A stretch of DNA of 14,162 nt, from assembly GCA_041158165.1 (NCBI GenBank), contig JBEBBW010000037.1, forward strand, positions 1 to 14,162, given 5' to 3'. The position numbers were made by a program, and so were the translations under genes. Source of the stretch: TMED14 sp041158165 (GTDB taxonomy: Bacteria > Bacteroidota > Bacteroidia > Flavobacteriales > Schleiferiaceae). Shown in pieces: positions 1-7,823 of the stretch (positions within the stretch are counted from its first letter, which is position 1; each line of letters begins with the position of its first letter). The notes beneath the pieces are model-generated. The model searched no databases. It was not told the origin of the DNA and worked only from the letters and a program-made list of their open reading frames with translations.

Positions 1-537
1 GCGCACTTTGACCAGTACTTTTCGCACATTCCGCGCATTCTTCGGGGGGCACGAACGTCGGCTGCCGTCGTCCCCGCAGACGCCACCGACGCCGAGCTTG
101 AGGCGCTCGCCGACGACATCTTTCGCTACTTCGGCCGTGGTTGCCGCAGTGTGACCCATTTGGCAGTCGAAAGGGGGCTGGATGTGCAGCGTCTTTTTGC
201 CTCGTGGATGCGCTGGGCGCACCTCGCTTCGCATGCGCGCTACGGTTCGAACTACGACTACCACCGTGCGCTCTTCATGCTGAACCGCGAGCCGTTTCTC
301 GAAAACAACTGGGTGGTGCTGCGCGAACACGGCACATTAAAACCGCCCCTGTCGGTGCTGCACTATAGCCAGCACGATTCGGCAGCTCAGGCGGAATCCT
401 GGCTTGACGCCCAGGCAGATCAACTTCAAACGGTCGTTGGGCGTGGACGCACCCCATTCGGTCAAAGCCAGTTCCCCGCTCTGTGGGACTATGCCGACGG
501 CGTCGATACGCCGGCGTTTTTAGCGCAGTTAGCTTAG
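1..537 (+). CDS. acyl-CoA reductase (LuxC-like), C-terminal part
   Basis: The frame is open from the first base, so the gene begins upstream of the window; 178 residues and the stop codon are present. The visible part resembles the C-terminal half of the acyl-CoA reductase (LuxC-related) proteins that are common in Flavobacteriia. Recognisable stretches are DDIFRYFGRGCRSV (about residues 39-52 of the visible part), the NYDYHRALFMLN block and the terminal LWDYADGVDTPAFLAQL. The family reduces fatty acyl-CoA (or acyl groups) to the aldehyde with NADPH; the physiological role in Bacteroidota is not settled. The predicted catalytic cysteine region would lie upstream and cannot be checked. The ATG-like and GTG codons inside this stretch (141-151) are internal, because homology continues before them. 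It converges on the lipoprotein gene with a gap of 4 nt. Confidence 0.8.
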   Translation, partial: AHFDQYFSHIPRILRGARTSAAVVPADATDAELEALADDIFRYFGRGCRSVTHLAVERGLDVQRLFASWMRWAHLASHARYGSNYDYHRALFMLNREPFLENNWVVLREHGTLKPPLSVLHYSQHDSAAQAESWLDAQADQLQTVVGRGRTPFGQSQFPALWDYADGVDTPAFLAQLA

Positions 538-541
538 TTCG

Positions 542-2017
542 CTAAAGCGTTTCTAAAGCGCCCGCGTCGGCGGGGCTTGGCCGTGTTTGGCCCAGGGCGT
601 CGAACGGAACCTGGCTAGTGGCGTTGGGCCAGCCAATTCCCAGGGCTGCTGAACCCAATTTTAACCGGTAGTCGTACTCGCTGGCGGACTCGAACAGCGA
701 GGGATTGTTGAACACACAGCCACCAAACCGCGTGGGGTCGTTCACGTCGTACACCGAAGGGCTCGGAAACCGGTTTAGTTTGAGCAGCGAACCCTCAAAA
801 CGGTAGTTGAATGCGGCCTGTGGACCGTAGCCAAAGCCCACCTCTGACTCTTGGTTTCCGTCGACGATGCAGTTGCGAAAGTCGGCCTGGAGCAGCGCGC
901 GGTAGCGGTAGGTGCCCGTTCCGTCGTCGTAGCGGTTAAACAACCCGACTGACGGCGTGGAACGTGCGCCGGGAAACGCGTTGGCAAAGGTGCAGTGGTC
1001 GGCCTCAACGCGGCCCCCGAGGGTGTAAAGGTTGTACAAACCCGAATTGCTTACCACGCTGTTTTCAAGGCGGATCCGGCCGAATCCGCTGTACACTGCT
1101 GCGCGGCTGAAGTCGGTGATGCGGCTGCGGCTCACGCGAAGATTGAAGTCTTCGCCGTCAGCGACGCTGTCGCAGCGAATACCGAGCGTGCCGTTGCGGA
1201 TCCACGCGTTTTGGATGCGGGCGATCGCGCCCCGCTGAATGAAGATTCCGCCCAAAAGTCCGCCCCACTGGCCCGCAATGTGGCGATAAAATGGCTCGAG
1301 GCGATCGCCTTCGAGCACCACGGGATCGTCAAAGGAGCCCGTGTTGGCCGGGTCAATGAGCAAGGTTCCGCCCGAAGCTACCCAGAGCCCAGAGCCGCTG
1401 TGGAAGTGAACGCGGGCCCCGGCCGTGATGCTCAAGGTGGCCCCGCTGTCGATTACCGCATAACCATAGACGACGTGGGGTTTGTCGTCACGCCAGACTT
1501 CGTTGGCTCCGAGCACCACATAGGGTATGAGCAGGTCTGGGTAGGGCTCAGGCTGGTCAATCGTCAGCACGCGGTTGGGGTAGTGAAAGTGAGCGTCCCA
1601 GGCCAGCGCCACGAGGTAAATGCTTTGGCTGAAACTGCCTTGCTCGATGCGCAAGGAGTCCTCCCAGAGCATTTCGCCGTCGCCGCGGGGCGCCGTGGTT
1701 TCTACAAATACCCAAATGCTGTCTCCGGCCGGAATTACCACGTCTTCAAGGTCGGGTCCCGGTCGGCCGTTGGCGTTGAAGCGGAACGGAGATTCGGTTC
1801 CTCTGCCAAGGCGAACGCGGCTTAAGTTGACGTCGTAGCTGCTGGGGTTCACGAGGCGCACGCTGCGCGTGGAGCTGCCCACCGTCGCAAAAACCGTGTC
1901 GAGGAAGACGGTGTCGTGGCTTCGCTGCAGGGTGACGGGGTTGGGCGCAAACCGGTATTCCGGCCGGCACGCAGCCAGCGCGGCGAGTACGAGAACGAGA
2001 GCGAAGAAGCGCTTCAT
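542..2017 (-). CDS. Right-handed beta-helix lipoprotein, surface or periplasmic, function unknown
   Basis: The protein has 491 residues and belongs, by its sequence style, to a Bacteroidota family of beta-helix repeat lipoproteins. I chose the ATG at 2017 because it gives a clean lipoprotein signal: MKRFF, a hydrophobic core, then the lipobox LAAC with Cys17. The frame stays open to 2110, but the extra 31 residues carry no signal and lie over the intergenic promoter region. Residues about 30-140 look like an all-beta, Ig-like region (DTVFLDTVFATVGSSTRSV, then VIPAGDSIWVFVE). After the conserved NEVWRDDKPHVVYGYAVID block (172-190) come repeated short beta strands with Asn and Asp turns to about residue 460, as expected for a pectate-lyase-like beta-helix. 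No catalytic site is recognisable. There is no type IX secretion C-terminal domain. It is transcribed alone, divergent from rpmE2. Confidence 0.75.
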   Translation of the reverse strand: MKRFFALVLVLAALAACRPEYRFAPNPVTLQRSHDTVFLDTVFATVGSSTRSVRLVNPSSYDVNLSRVRLGRGTESPFRFNANGRPGPDLEDVVIPAGDSIWVFVETTAPRGDGEMLWEDSLRIEQGSFSQSIYLVALAWDAHFHYPNRVLTIDQPEPYPDLLIPYVVLGANEVWRDDKPHVVYGYAVIDSGATLSITAGARVHFHSGSGLWVASGGTLLIDPANTGSFDDPVVLEGDRLEPFYRHIAGQWGGLLGGIFIQRGAIARIQNAWIRNGTLGIRCDSVADGEDFNLRVSRSRITDFSRAAVYSGFGRIRLENSVVSNSGLYNLYTLGGRVEADHCTFANAFPGARSTPSVGLFNRYDDGTGTYRYRALLQADFRNCIVDGNQESEVGFGYGPQAAFNYRFEGSLLKLNRFPSPSVYDVNDPTRFGGCVFNNPSLFESASEYDYRLKLGSAALGIGWPNATSQVPFDALGQTRPSPADAGALETL

Positions 2018-2081
2018 GGCAGGGGCAAAGGTCGGTGCCGGCGGGCATGCGCAGTGAGTTTCGTGTTTTTGTGCCTCGTAA

Positions 2082-2113
2082 TTAACTCCGATGCGCAGAA
2101 TTTCGTACATTTG
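2082..2113 (+). promoter_or_regulatory. Likely Bacteroidota-type promoter for rpmE2
   Basis: TACATTTG at 2106-2113 matches the Bacteroidota -7 consensus TAnnTTTG at every defined base. The -33 box is weak: TTA at 2082-2084 instead of TTG, with a 21-nt spacer. Transcription would start near 2120, giving a leader of about 47 nt that contains the hairpin at 2131-2152. No equally good match was found on the reverse strand for the lipoprotein gene. Confidence 0.45.
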
Positions 2114-2130
2114 CCCTCCGCAAAAAATGG

Positions 2131-2152
2131 GGAACGGGCCAAAACTCGTTCC
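2131..2152 (+). promoter_or_regulatory. Hairpin in the rpmE2 leader
   Basis: GGAACGGG (2131-2138) pairs with CTCGTTCC (2145-2152), 8 pairs including one G-U, around the loop CCAAAA. It lies 14 nt before the rpmE2 ATG and inside the predicted mRNA leader. There is no following U-tract, so it is unlikely to be a terminator. A ribosomal-protein leader element is possible (inference). Confidence 0.4.
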
Positions 2153-2166
2153 AAAACAACAAAGCG

Positions 2167-2418
2167 ATGAAAGACAATCTTCACCCCACCAACTACCGCG
2201 TGTGTGCTTTTAAAGACATGGGCACCGGCGACGTAACCCTTATCCGCAGCTGCGCCAACGCCAAAGAAACCCTTGAGGTTGATGGAGTTGCCTATCCGCT
2301 TGTGAAGATGGAAGTGTCGAGCTACTCACACCCATTCTACACGGGCAAGCAGAAGCTTCTCGATACGGCGGGCCGTGTGGACAAGTTCCGCAACCGCTAC
2401 GCGAAATTCTCGAAGTAA
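2167..2418 (+). CDS. rpmE2: 50S ribosomal protein L31, type B
   Basis: The 83-residue protein matches L31 type B: an N-terminal KDNLHPTNYRVCAFKDM, then ETLEVDGVAYPLVKMEVSSYSHPFYTGKQKL and a basic C-terminus ending in NRYAKFSK. L31 binds the large subunit at the central protuberance and helps bridge it to the small subunit. The two cysteines are not in CxxC arrangement, so this is the zinc-independent form. The length is normal for type B. The ATG is preceded by an A-rich stretch without Shine-Dalgarno sequence, as is usual in Bacteroidota. It is the first gene of the forward operon with the GlmU-like gene, lon, porQ and cmk. Confidence 0.95.
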   Translation: MKDNLHPTNYRVCAFKDMGTGDVTLIRSCANAKETLEVDGVAYPLVKMEVSSYSHPFYTGKQKLLDTAGRVDKFRNRYAKFSK

Positions 2419-2436
2419 GCCGCTACCTTAGTGGAG

Positions 2437-3612
2437 ATGCACTACATCTTCCACGACGGCAGCGAGCGCGAGACGCTCAAGCCTCTTACTTGGACCCGGC
2501 CTGTGGCCGACCTGCGCGTTGGTATTCTTACCCTTCGCGAAAAATGGTCGCTCCGCAGCCCGGGTTCCTCGTTTTCGTACCGTACGGAAGCGTACTTAGG
2601 CGGACGCTTTGACGTGGCTCAGCCCGAAGGCGAATTCGTGCGCCACGTGCGGGGGGCGGTCGTCGCCACGCCAGCCTTGGTTGACGCGGTCCATGGATTG
2701 CAGGAAGGCCAGCAACTCGTCGATTCCCAAGGCGAGTGGCTTGCGAGCCACGGCGCCGACACCGCTGAGGTGGTCGTTTTTGCCGACGCGGTGCGCTGCA
2801 TCCGTAGGCCCTACGACGTGTTTTCGGCCAACGCCGAGGCCCTCGAAGCCGACTTTGATCTGCTCACGGCGGGACGGAGTTCCGCCCCAATTAGTTCGAC
2901 GAACACGCTGCTGGGCGACCGAATTTTTGCAGAACACGGTGCCCAAGTAGAGGCCAGCGTGCTCAACAGCCGTAGCGGGGCCATCTACTTGGCCGCGGGT
3001 AGTGAAATCATGGAAGGTAGCCTGGTCCGCGGAGCCTTAGCGCTCGGCGAAGGGTCGCAACTCAAGCTGGGCACCAAAATCTACGGGGCTACCACGATCG
3101 GCCCGGGCAGCAAAGTGGGCGGCGAAGTCAATAATTCGGTACTCTGGGGCAACAGCAACAAGGGCCACGATGGCTTTCTCGGCAACGCCGTGCTTGGCGA
3201 ATGGTGCAACCTTGGGGCCGACACCAACAACTCCAACCTCAAAAACGACTACAGCGAGGTCAAGCTGTGGAGCTACCCCAGCGGGCGCTTTGAAGCTACC
3301 GGACTGCAGTTCTGTGGCTTAGTCATGGGCGACCACAGCAAAGCAGGCATCAACACGATGTTCAACACCGGCACGGTGGTCGGCGTGGCGAGCAACGTCT
3401 TTGGCGCGGGCTTTCCGCGCAACTTTATTCCAGACTTTTCGTGGGGCGGACCCCAAGGCATGACGGAATACCGCCTCGACAAGGCCCTTGCCACCGCAGA
3501 GCGGGTTTTGGCGCGCCGAAATCTGGCATTGGACGCCGCGACAACCGACATTTTGTCCGAAATATTTGCCCAAACGGCGCCGCTGCGCGGTGGCACGGCC
3601 ATTGCCCAATAG
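2437..3612 (+). CDS. GlmU-like sugar-phosphate nucleotidyltransferase/acetyltransferase, Bacteroidota type
   Basis: The protein has 391 residues when started at the ATG at 2437; a GTG two codons earlier (2431) is possible, but family members usually begin M-x-Y-I-x-F-D-G, as seen from 2437 (MHYIFHDG). It resembles the alternative GlmU family of Bacteroidota (TIGR03991-like), thought to make UDP-N-acetylglucosamine for peptidoglycan and lipopolysaccharide. The N-terminal half (LKPLTWTRPVADLRVGILTL) lacks the usual GxGTRM nucleotide-binding motif of classical GlmU. Residues about 155-325 show left-handed beta-helix hexapeptide repeats, including GDHSKAGINTMFNTGTVVGV (298-317), the likely acyltransferase part. 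It lies 18 nt after rpmE2 and 7 nt before lon. The family is clear; the exact substrates are inferred. Confidence 0.82.
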   Translation: MHYIFHDGSERETLKPLTWTRPVADLRVGILTLREKWSLRSPGSSFSYRTEAYLGGRFDVAQPEGEFVRHVRGAVVATPALVDAVHGLQEGQQLVDSQGEWLASHGADTAEVVVFADAVRCIRRPYDVFSANAEALEADFDLLTAGRSSAPISSTNTLLGDRIFAEHGAQVEASVLNSRSGAIYLAAGSEIMEGSLVRGALALGEGSQLKLGTKIYGATTIGPGSKVGGEVNNSVLWGNSNKGHDGFLGNAVLGEWCNLGADTNNSNLKNDYSEVKLWSYPSGRFEATGLQFCGLVMGDHSKAGINTMFNTGTVVGVASNVFGAGFPRNFIPDFSWGGPQGMTEYRLDKALATAERVLARRNLALDAATTDILSEIFAQTAPLRGGTAIAQ

Positions 3613-3619
3613 TCGGTCC

Positions 3620-6103
3620 ATGGAAGTACCTCGTTTTTCACTCCTCTCTGAGGACACCGACCTTATTCCGCTCATTACCAACGAAGAAGACAATTCGGTC
3701 CCCGAGGCAGATTTGGCCCTCGAGTTGGCCCTCTTGCCGCTGCGCAACACTGTACAGTTTCCGGGCGTGGTCAGCCCAATTACGGCCGGACGCGACAAGT
3801 CGATTCGCTTGATTCAGGACGCCCAAAAAGGTAAAAAACTATTTGGGGTGGTCGCCCAGCGCAACGCCGACACCGAAACACCTTCGGCCGACGACCTACA
3901 TCCGGTGGGGACCCTGGTGCAGATGGTCAAGTCCTTCCGCATGCCCGACGGCAACATCACGGCGATTTTGCAGGGTAAGCGCCGGTTTCGCATCCTGGAG
4001 CTGCTGACCGACGAGCCCTACCACCGAGTGCGGGTGGAGTACCTCGACGAAACGGTGCCAGCTGAGGGCGATACGGAGTTCACTGCGCTGATGTCCACCA
4101 TCCGCGAGCTTTCGTTGGAGATCATCCAAGAAAGCCCCAATATTCCGACCGAAGCCCAAATTGCGGTCAAGAACATCGAGTCCGATACGTTTTTGCTGCA
4201 CTTCATCGCGAGCAACACCAACCTCGACGTAGACGCCAAGCAGCTCCTGCTCGAAGAAAACGACCTGAAGGCACGCGCCCAGCAGGTACTGAAGCACTTG
4301 AGCCAAGAGAAGCACTTGCTCGAGGTCAAAAACGACATCGCCAACAAGGTGCGCGTCGAATTCGATCAGCAGCAGCGCGAGTACTTTTTGCAGCAGCAGA
4401 TGCGCACGATTCAGGAAGAGCTCGGCGGCAACAGCTTCGAGGCCGAATTCGAGTCGTTCCGCCAGCGTGCGTCAGAAAAGAATTGGCCCGCAGAGGCTGC
4501 CCAGCAGTTTGAGAAGGAATTGGCCCGCCTGCAGCGCATGAATCCGCAGGTGCCCGACTTTGGCATCCAACGCAACTACCTCGAGCTGATGCTCGACCTG
4601 CCGTGGAACCACGTAACGAAGGACCGCCACGACCTGAAGAAGGCCCGAAAAATCCTCGATCGCGACCATTTTGGCCTCGAAAAAGTCAAGGAGCGCATCC
4701 TTGAGCACCTTGCCGTACTGGCACTAAAGGGCGACCTGAAGAGCCCAATTTTGTGCTTGTACGGCCCTCCGGGGGTGGGCAAGACCTCGCTCGGCCGTTC
4801 GGTGGCGGAGGCGCTCGGCCGTCCCTACGTGCGCATGTCGCTGGGCGGAATGCGCGACGAAGCCGAGATTCGCGGCCACCGCAAAACCTACATTGGCGCA
4901 ATGCCCGGTCGCATTCTACAGCAGCTCAAGAAGGCCGGCGCGTCCAACCCCGTTTTGGTACTGGACGAGATCGACAAGCTGGGCATGGGCGCTCACGGCG
5001 ACCCGTCGAGTGCGCTGCTCGAAGTGCTTGATCCAGAGCAGAATCACGCCTTCCACGACCACTTCCTCGAGATGGGCTACGACCTATCTAAGGTGCTCTT
5101 TATTGCCACTGCGAACAACTTGGGCGGAATTCAGCCGGCCCTTCGCGACCGCATGGAGCTGATTGAGGTGACGGGCTACACCCGCGAAGAGAAGGTGAAG
5201 ATTGCTCAGAACCATCTGATGCCCAAGCAGCTGCGCGAACACGGCCTCGAGCCCAAGGCGCTGAAGCTGGAGTCGGCGACGGCCTCGGCACTAATTGAAG
5301 GCTATACCCGTGAATCGGGCGTGCGCCGCCTCGACCAGCAGCTGGCCAAGCTGGTCCGCAAGGCCGCCTTAGCGCGGGCCGAGGGCAAGGACTTTCCCGC
5401 CAAGCCGACCGCGACCGACCTGACCGAAATACTGGGCGTGGCCCGCTTCCGCAAGGACGACTACGCCAACGAGGGCGTGGCGGGCGTGGCGACCGGGCTG
5501 GCTTGGACCCCCGTGGGCGGCGACATACTTTACTTGGAGTCCACCATTGCCCCGGGTTCGGGACGGCTCAGCATTACCGGCAACCTGGGCGACGTGATGA
5601 AGGAGTCCGCCACCCTTGCCATGACCTTTTTAAAGGCCAATGCGGCGGAATTCGGCCTAGAGCCCGAGCACTTTAGCCAGTACGACGTGCACCTGCACGT
5701 GCCCGAAGGCGCAGTGCCCAAAGACGGTCCCTCGGCAGGCATCGCCCTTTTGACGGCACTGACGTCGCTTTACACCCAACGACGGGTGCGCAACGCGCTG
5801 GCGCTTAGCGGTGAAATCACCCTTCGCGGCAAAGTGCTGCCGGTGGGCGGAATCCGAGAAAAACTCTTGGCCGCCAAGCGAGCCGGCATTAAAACGGTGA
5901 TGCTTTGTGCCGACAACGAGCGGGACGTGCGCGAAATTCCCGAGAGCTACCTCAAGGGCCTCGAGGTGCGCTACGTGAAGACGATGCGCGACGTCCTGGC
6001 GTATTCGGTGACCGACAAAAAGGTGAAAAACGCCAAGCTGCTGAGCGTGCGCAAGCCGGCGAGTCCGTCGGATGCGGTCGCAGCAAGTCCCGCTAAAGCG
6101 TAA
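3620..6103 (+). CDS. lon: ATP-dependent protease Lon (endopeptidase La)
   Basis: Lon is a cytoplasmic hexameric AAA+ protease that degrades misfolded and short-lived regulatory proteins. The 827 residues contain, in order, the N-terminal LON substrate-binding domain (about 35-240), a coiled-coil stretch rich in Gln and Glu (about 240-300), the AAA+ module with Walker A GPPGVGKT (382-389) and Walker B LVLDEID (D449, E450), and the C-terminal protease domain with Ser705 in PKDGPSAG and Lys748 in GGIREKLL. The Ser-Lys distance of 43 residues equals that in E. coli Lon. The frame is open upstream to 3488, inside the GlmU-like gene; the ATG at 3620, 7 nt after that gene's stop, fits the operon and the family start. 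It ends 9 nt before porQ. Confidence 0.96.
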   Translation: MEVPRFSLLSEDTDLIPLITNEEDNSVPEADLALELALLPLRNTVQFPGVVSPITAGRDKSIRLIQDAQKGKKLFGVVAQRNADTETPSADDLHPVGTLVQMVKSFRMPDGNITAILQGKRRFRILELLTDEPYHRVRVEYLDETVPAEGDTEFTALMSTIRELSLEIIQESPNIPTEAQIAVKNIESDTFLLHFIASNTNLDVDAKQLLLEENDLKARAQQVLKHLSQEKHLLEVKNDIANKVRVEFDQQQREYFLQQQMRTIQEELGGNSFEAEFESFRQRASEKNWPAEAAQQFEKELARLQRMNPQVPDFGIQRNYLELMLDLPWNHVTKDRHDLKKARKILDRDHFGLEKVKERILEHLAVLALKGDLKSPILCLYGPPGVGKTSLGRSVAEALGRPYVRMSLGGMRDEAEIRGHRKTYIGAMPGRILQQLKKAGASNPVLVLDEIDKLGMGAHGDPSSALLEVLDPEQNHAFHDHFLEMGYDLSKVLFIATANNLGGIQPALRDRMELIEVTGYTREEKVKIAQNHLMPKQLREHGLEPKALKLESATASALIEGYTRESGVRRLDQQLAKLVRKAALARAEGKDFPAKPTATDLTEILGVARFRKDDYANEGVAGVATGLAWTPVGGDILYLESTIAPGSGRLSITGNLGDVMKESATLAMTFLKANAAEFGLEPEHFSQYDVHLHVPEGAVPKDGPSAGIALLTALTSLYTQRRVRNALALSGEITLRGKVLPVGGIREKLLAAKRAGIKTVMLCADNERDVREIPESYLKGLEVRYVKTMRDVLAYSVTDKKVKNAKLLSVRKPASPSDAVAASPAKA

Positions 6104-6112
6104 CTTGGTCGG

Positions 6113-7120
6113 GTGCGAACGGGCCTGATTGCTGCATTTCTGGCGCTTTCCTTTGGGATGGATGCCCAAAGTCCATCGTGGGCTACCCTGAATATGGCGG
6201 GGGCGGCGCGCTGGAATGCGCTTGCGGGAGCGGCCTGGGCTTTTCCGGCAGACGCTGCTTCGTCAACCTTCAATCCGTCGCTCGCCGCGGGGGCGGATCG
6301 TTCGAACTTTGTGCTGAGTACTGGAACGCTTCCCAGCGGGCTGCGCCTGGGCCATTTGAGTTCAGGGTTCCGCTACAAAAAATGGCATTTTGCGTTGGGC
6401 GCAGACTACCTTAATTCGGGAGCGATGCCCGAAACCAACGAAGTTGGGGCCGTTATCGGAAGTTTTCGTTTTCAAGAATCTCGCCCGCGCGCTACCGCGG
6501 CGCGGGCCTTCACGCTCGCGTCGGGAAACCAACTTTGGGTGGGCGCCACCGCCCGCTGGACCCTCCAGACGGCGTCGAACTTAGTGGCGCAGGCGATCAC
6601 CACAGATTGGGGCGCGACCTACGTTGGCGACAGCGGACGATTTCATGCGGCCCTGGTGGTGCAGCACCTGGGAACGAGCCTCGATCCCTTGGGCTCGACT
6701 CCCGAGCCGGTTCCAACGGCCGCGCACCTCGCCGTGAGCCGCAAGTTTCGCTACGCGCCGTTTCGAATTCATGCGGCCATACGCGACCTTCAGCGTTGGA
6801 ATTTAGCAGGGTACGAGCCGCAGCGCGACCTTCGCGACCCGCTGACCGGACAAACTACCTACGATGCTCCGTCGTGGACCAATCTAGCCCTGCGCCATGT
6901 GGCCGTCGGGGTAGAGGCAGAGCTCGGCGGGCGACTCCGCGCCCAAATTGGCTACGATTTTCGCCGGCAGCTCGAGATGCTGGTGCCCACGCGCCGCACG
7001 AACGCCGGCCTAAGCCTAGGCTTTGGATTGAAGGCGGGCAAAAGCCAGATTCAGTGGGCCCAGACGGTGTACCACGTTGCGGGTCGTTTTACCCAATTTT
7101 CTTTTACACGAGCACTATGA
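6113..7120 (+). CDS. porQ: Type IX secretion system protein PorQ
   Basis: The 335-residue protein has a signal peptide (MRTGLIAAFLALSFGMDAQ) and then a beta-strand-rich, outer-membrane-barrel-like sequence related to PorV/FadL. Features of PorQ are the NMAGAARWNALAGAAWAF block after the signal, STFNPSLAAG, and VSRKFRYAPFRIHAAIRDL followed by W-N near residue 230. PorQ is an outer-membrane component of the Bacteroidota type IX secretion system, implicated in attaching cargo to the cell surface. The start is GTG at 6113; the next candidate (ATG at 6158) would remove the signal peptide. The end overlaps the cmk start as ATGA (7117-7120), so the two are likely translationally coupled. A porQ-cmk pair is common in Bacteroidota. 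No type IX cargo is visible in the window. Confidence 0.82.
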   Translation: MRTGLIAAFLALSFGMDAQSPSWATLNMAGAARWNALAGAAWAFPADAASSTFNPSLAAGADRSNFVLSTGTLPSGLRLGHLSSGFRYKKWHFALGADYLNSGAMPETNEVGAVIGSFRFQESRPRATAARAFTLASGNQLWVGATARWTLQTASNLVAQAITTDWGATYVGDSGRFHAALVVQHLGTSLDPLGSTPEPVPTAAHLAVSRKFRYAPFRIHAAIRDLQRWNLAGYEPQRDLRDPLTGQTTYDAPSWTNLALRHVAVGVEAELGGRLRAQIGYDFRRQLEMLVPTRRTNAGLSLGFGLKAGKSQIQWAQTVYHVAGRFTQFSFTRAL

Positions 7121-7797
7121 CCCCGATTCGCATTGCAGTGGACGGCTATGCTTCCACCGGTAAGTCCACGTTAGCGAAGCGCCTTGCTGCGGCCCTCGGA
7201 TTTCTGTACATCGATACCGGGGCCATGTACCGCATGGTGGCGCTGCACGCCATTCGCAACGGATGGGCCTCGCCCGACGGCATCAACGCCGTGGCCATTA
7301 ATGCTTCGCTTGAACAGCTTCACCTTGGCTTTGCGCGCGACACCCAAGGTCGAAACCGCGCCGTCCTCAACGGCGAAGATGTCGAAGAGGCCATTCGGAG
7401 CATGGACGTGAGCCGCGTGGTAAGCGCCGTCTCTTCCTTGGTGCCGGTGCGCCGCCGATTGGTGGCCCAGCAGCAAGCCATGGGCCGCAGCCACAGCGTA
7501 GTCATGGACGGTCGCGATATTGGTACCGTGGTTTTTCCGGACGCCGAACTCAAACTCTTTGTCACGGCCGACGCCGACGTGCGCGCGCAGCGTCGCTTCG
7601 CCGAGATGGACGCGGCGAACCCTGGGGCCGTGACCTTGGCCGAAGTCAAGGCCAACCTGCTGCAGCGCGACAAAGAAGACCGCGAACGCCTCGACAGCCC
7701 GCTGCTGCTCGCCGACGACGCAGTGGTTCTCGATAATTCTAGTGTTTCGCCTGACGAACTTTTTGATCAGGCGCTGAAACTCGTTCCTCGCAGCTAG
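7117..7797 (+). CDS. cmk: (d)CMP kinase
   Basis: The 226-residue protein phosphorylates CMP and dCMP to the diphosphates with ATP, in the cytoplasm. It has the P-loop GYASTGKST (10-18), the DTGAMYR motif (33-39), MDGRDIGTVVFPDA (from residue 130) and RDKEDRERLDSPL near the C-terminus, all typical of Cmk, and the length is normal. The same frame is open upstream to 6535 inside porQ, but homology starts at the ATG at 7117. It overlaps porQ by 4 nt and is the last gene of the forward operon. Its last codons, AGC-TAG (Ser-stop), lie inside the first unit of the 8-bp repeat at 7792-7823. Confidence 0.95.
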   Translation: MTPIRIAVDGYASTGKSTLAKRLAAALGFLYIDTGAMYRMVALHAIRNGWASPDGINAVAINASLEQLHLGFARDTQGRNRAVLNGEDVEEAIRSMDVSRVVSAVSSLVPVRRRLVAQQQAMGRSHSVVMDGRDIGTVVFPDAELKLFVTADADVRAQRRFAEMDAANPGAVTLAEVKANLLQRDKEDRERLDSPLLLADDAVVLDNSSVSPDELFDQALKLVPRS

Positions 7798-7823
7798 TTG
7801 GTTGGCTAGTTAGCTGGTTGGCT
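7792..7823. repeat. 8-bp repeat cluster RGCTRGTT at the cmk/psd junction
   Basis: Consecutive units are AGCTAGTT (7792-7799), a half unit GGTT (7800-7803), GGCTAGTT (7804-7811), AGCTGGTT (7812-7819) and the half unit GGCT (7820-7823). The stop codons of both convergent genes lie inside it: cmk TAG at 7795-7797, and psd TAA on the reverse strand at 7812-7810. The same unit builds the longer array at 13107-13232. AGCTA/TAGCT segments allow small hairpins, but there is no U-tract terminator. Confidence 0.8.

Noticed and set aside
995..1825. Long open frame of 276 codons on the + strand
   Set aside because: It is antisense to the beta-helix lipoprotein; low-complexity Ala/Val composition, no recognisable domain, and the reverse-strand gene has a clear signal peptide and family match.
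6535..7116. Upstream extension of the cmk frame
   Set aside because: The extension overlaps porQ, is Arg- and Pro-rich, and shares no similarity with Cmk; the family start is at 7117.
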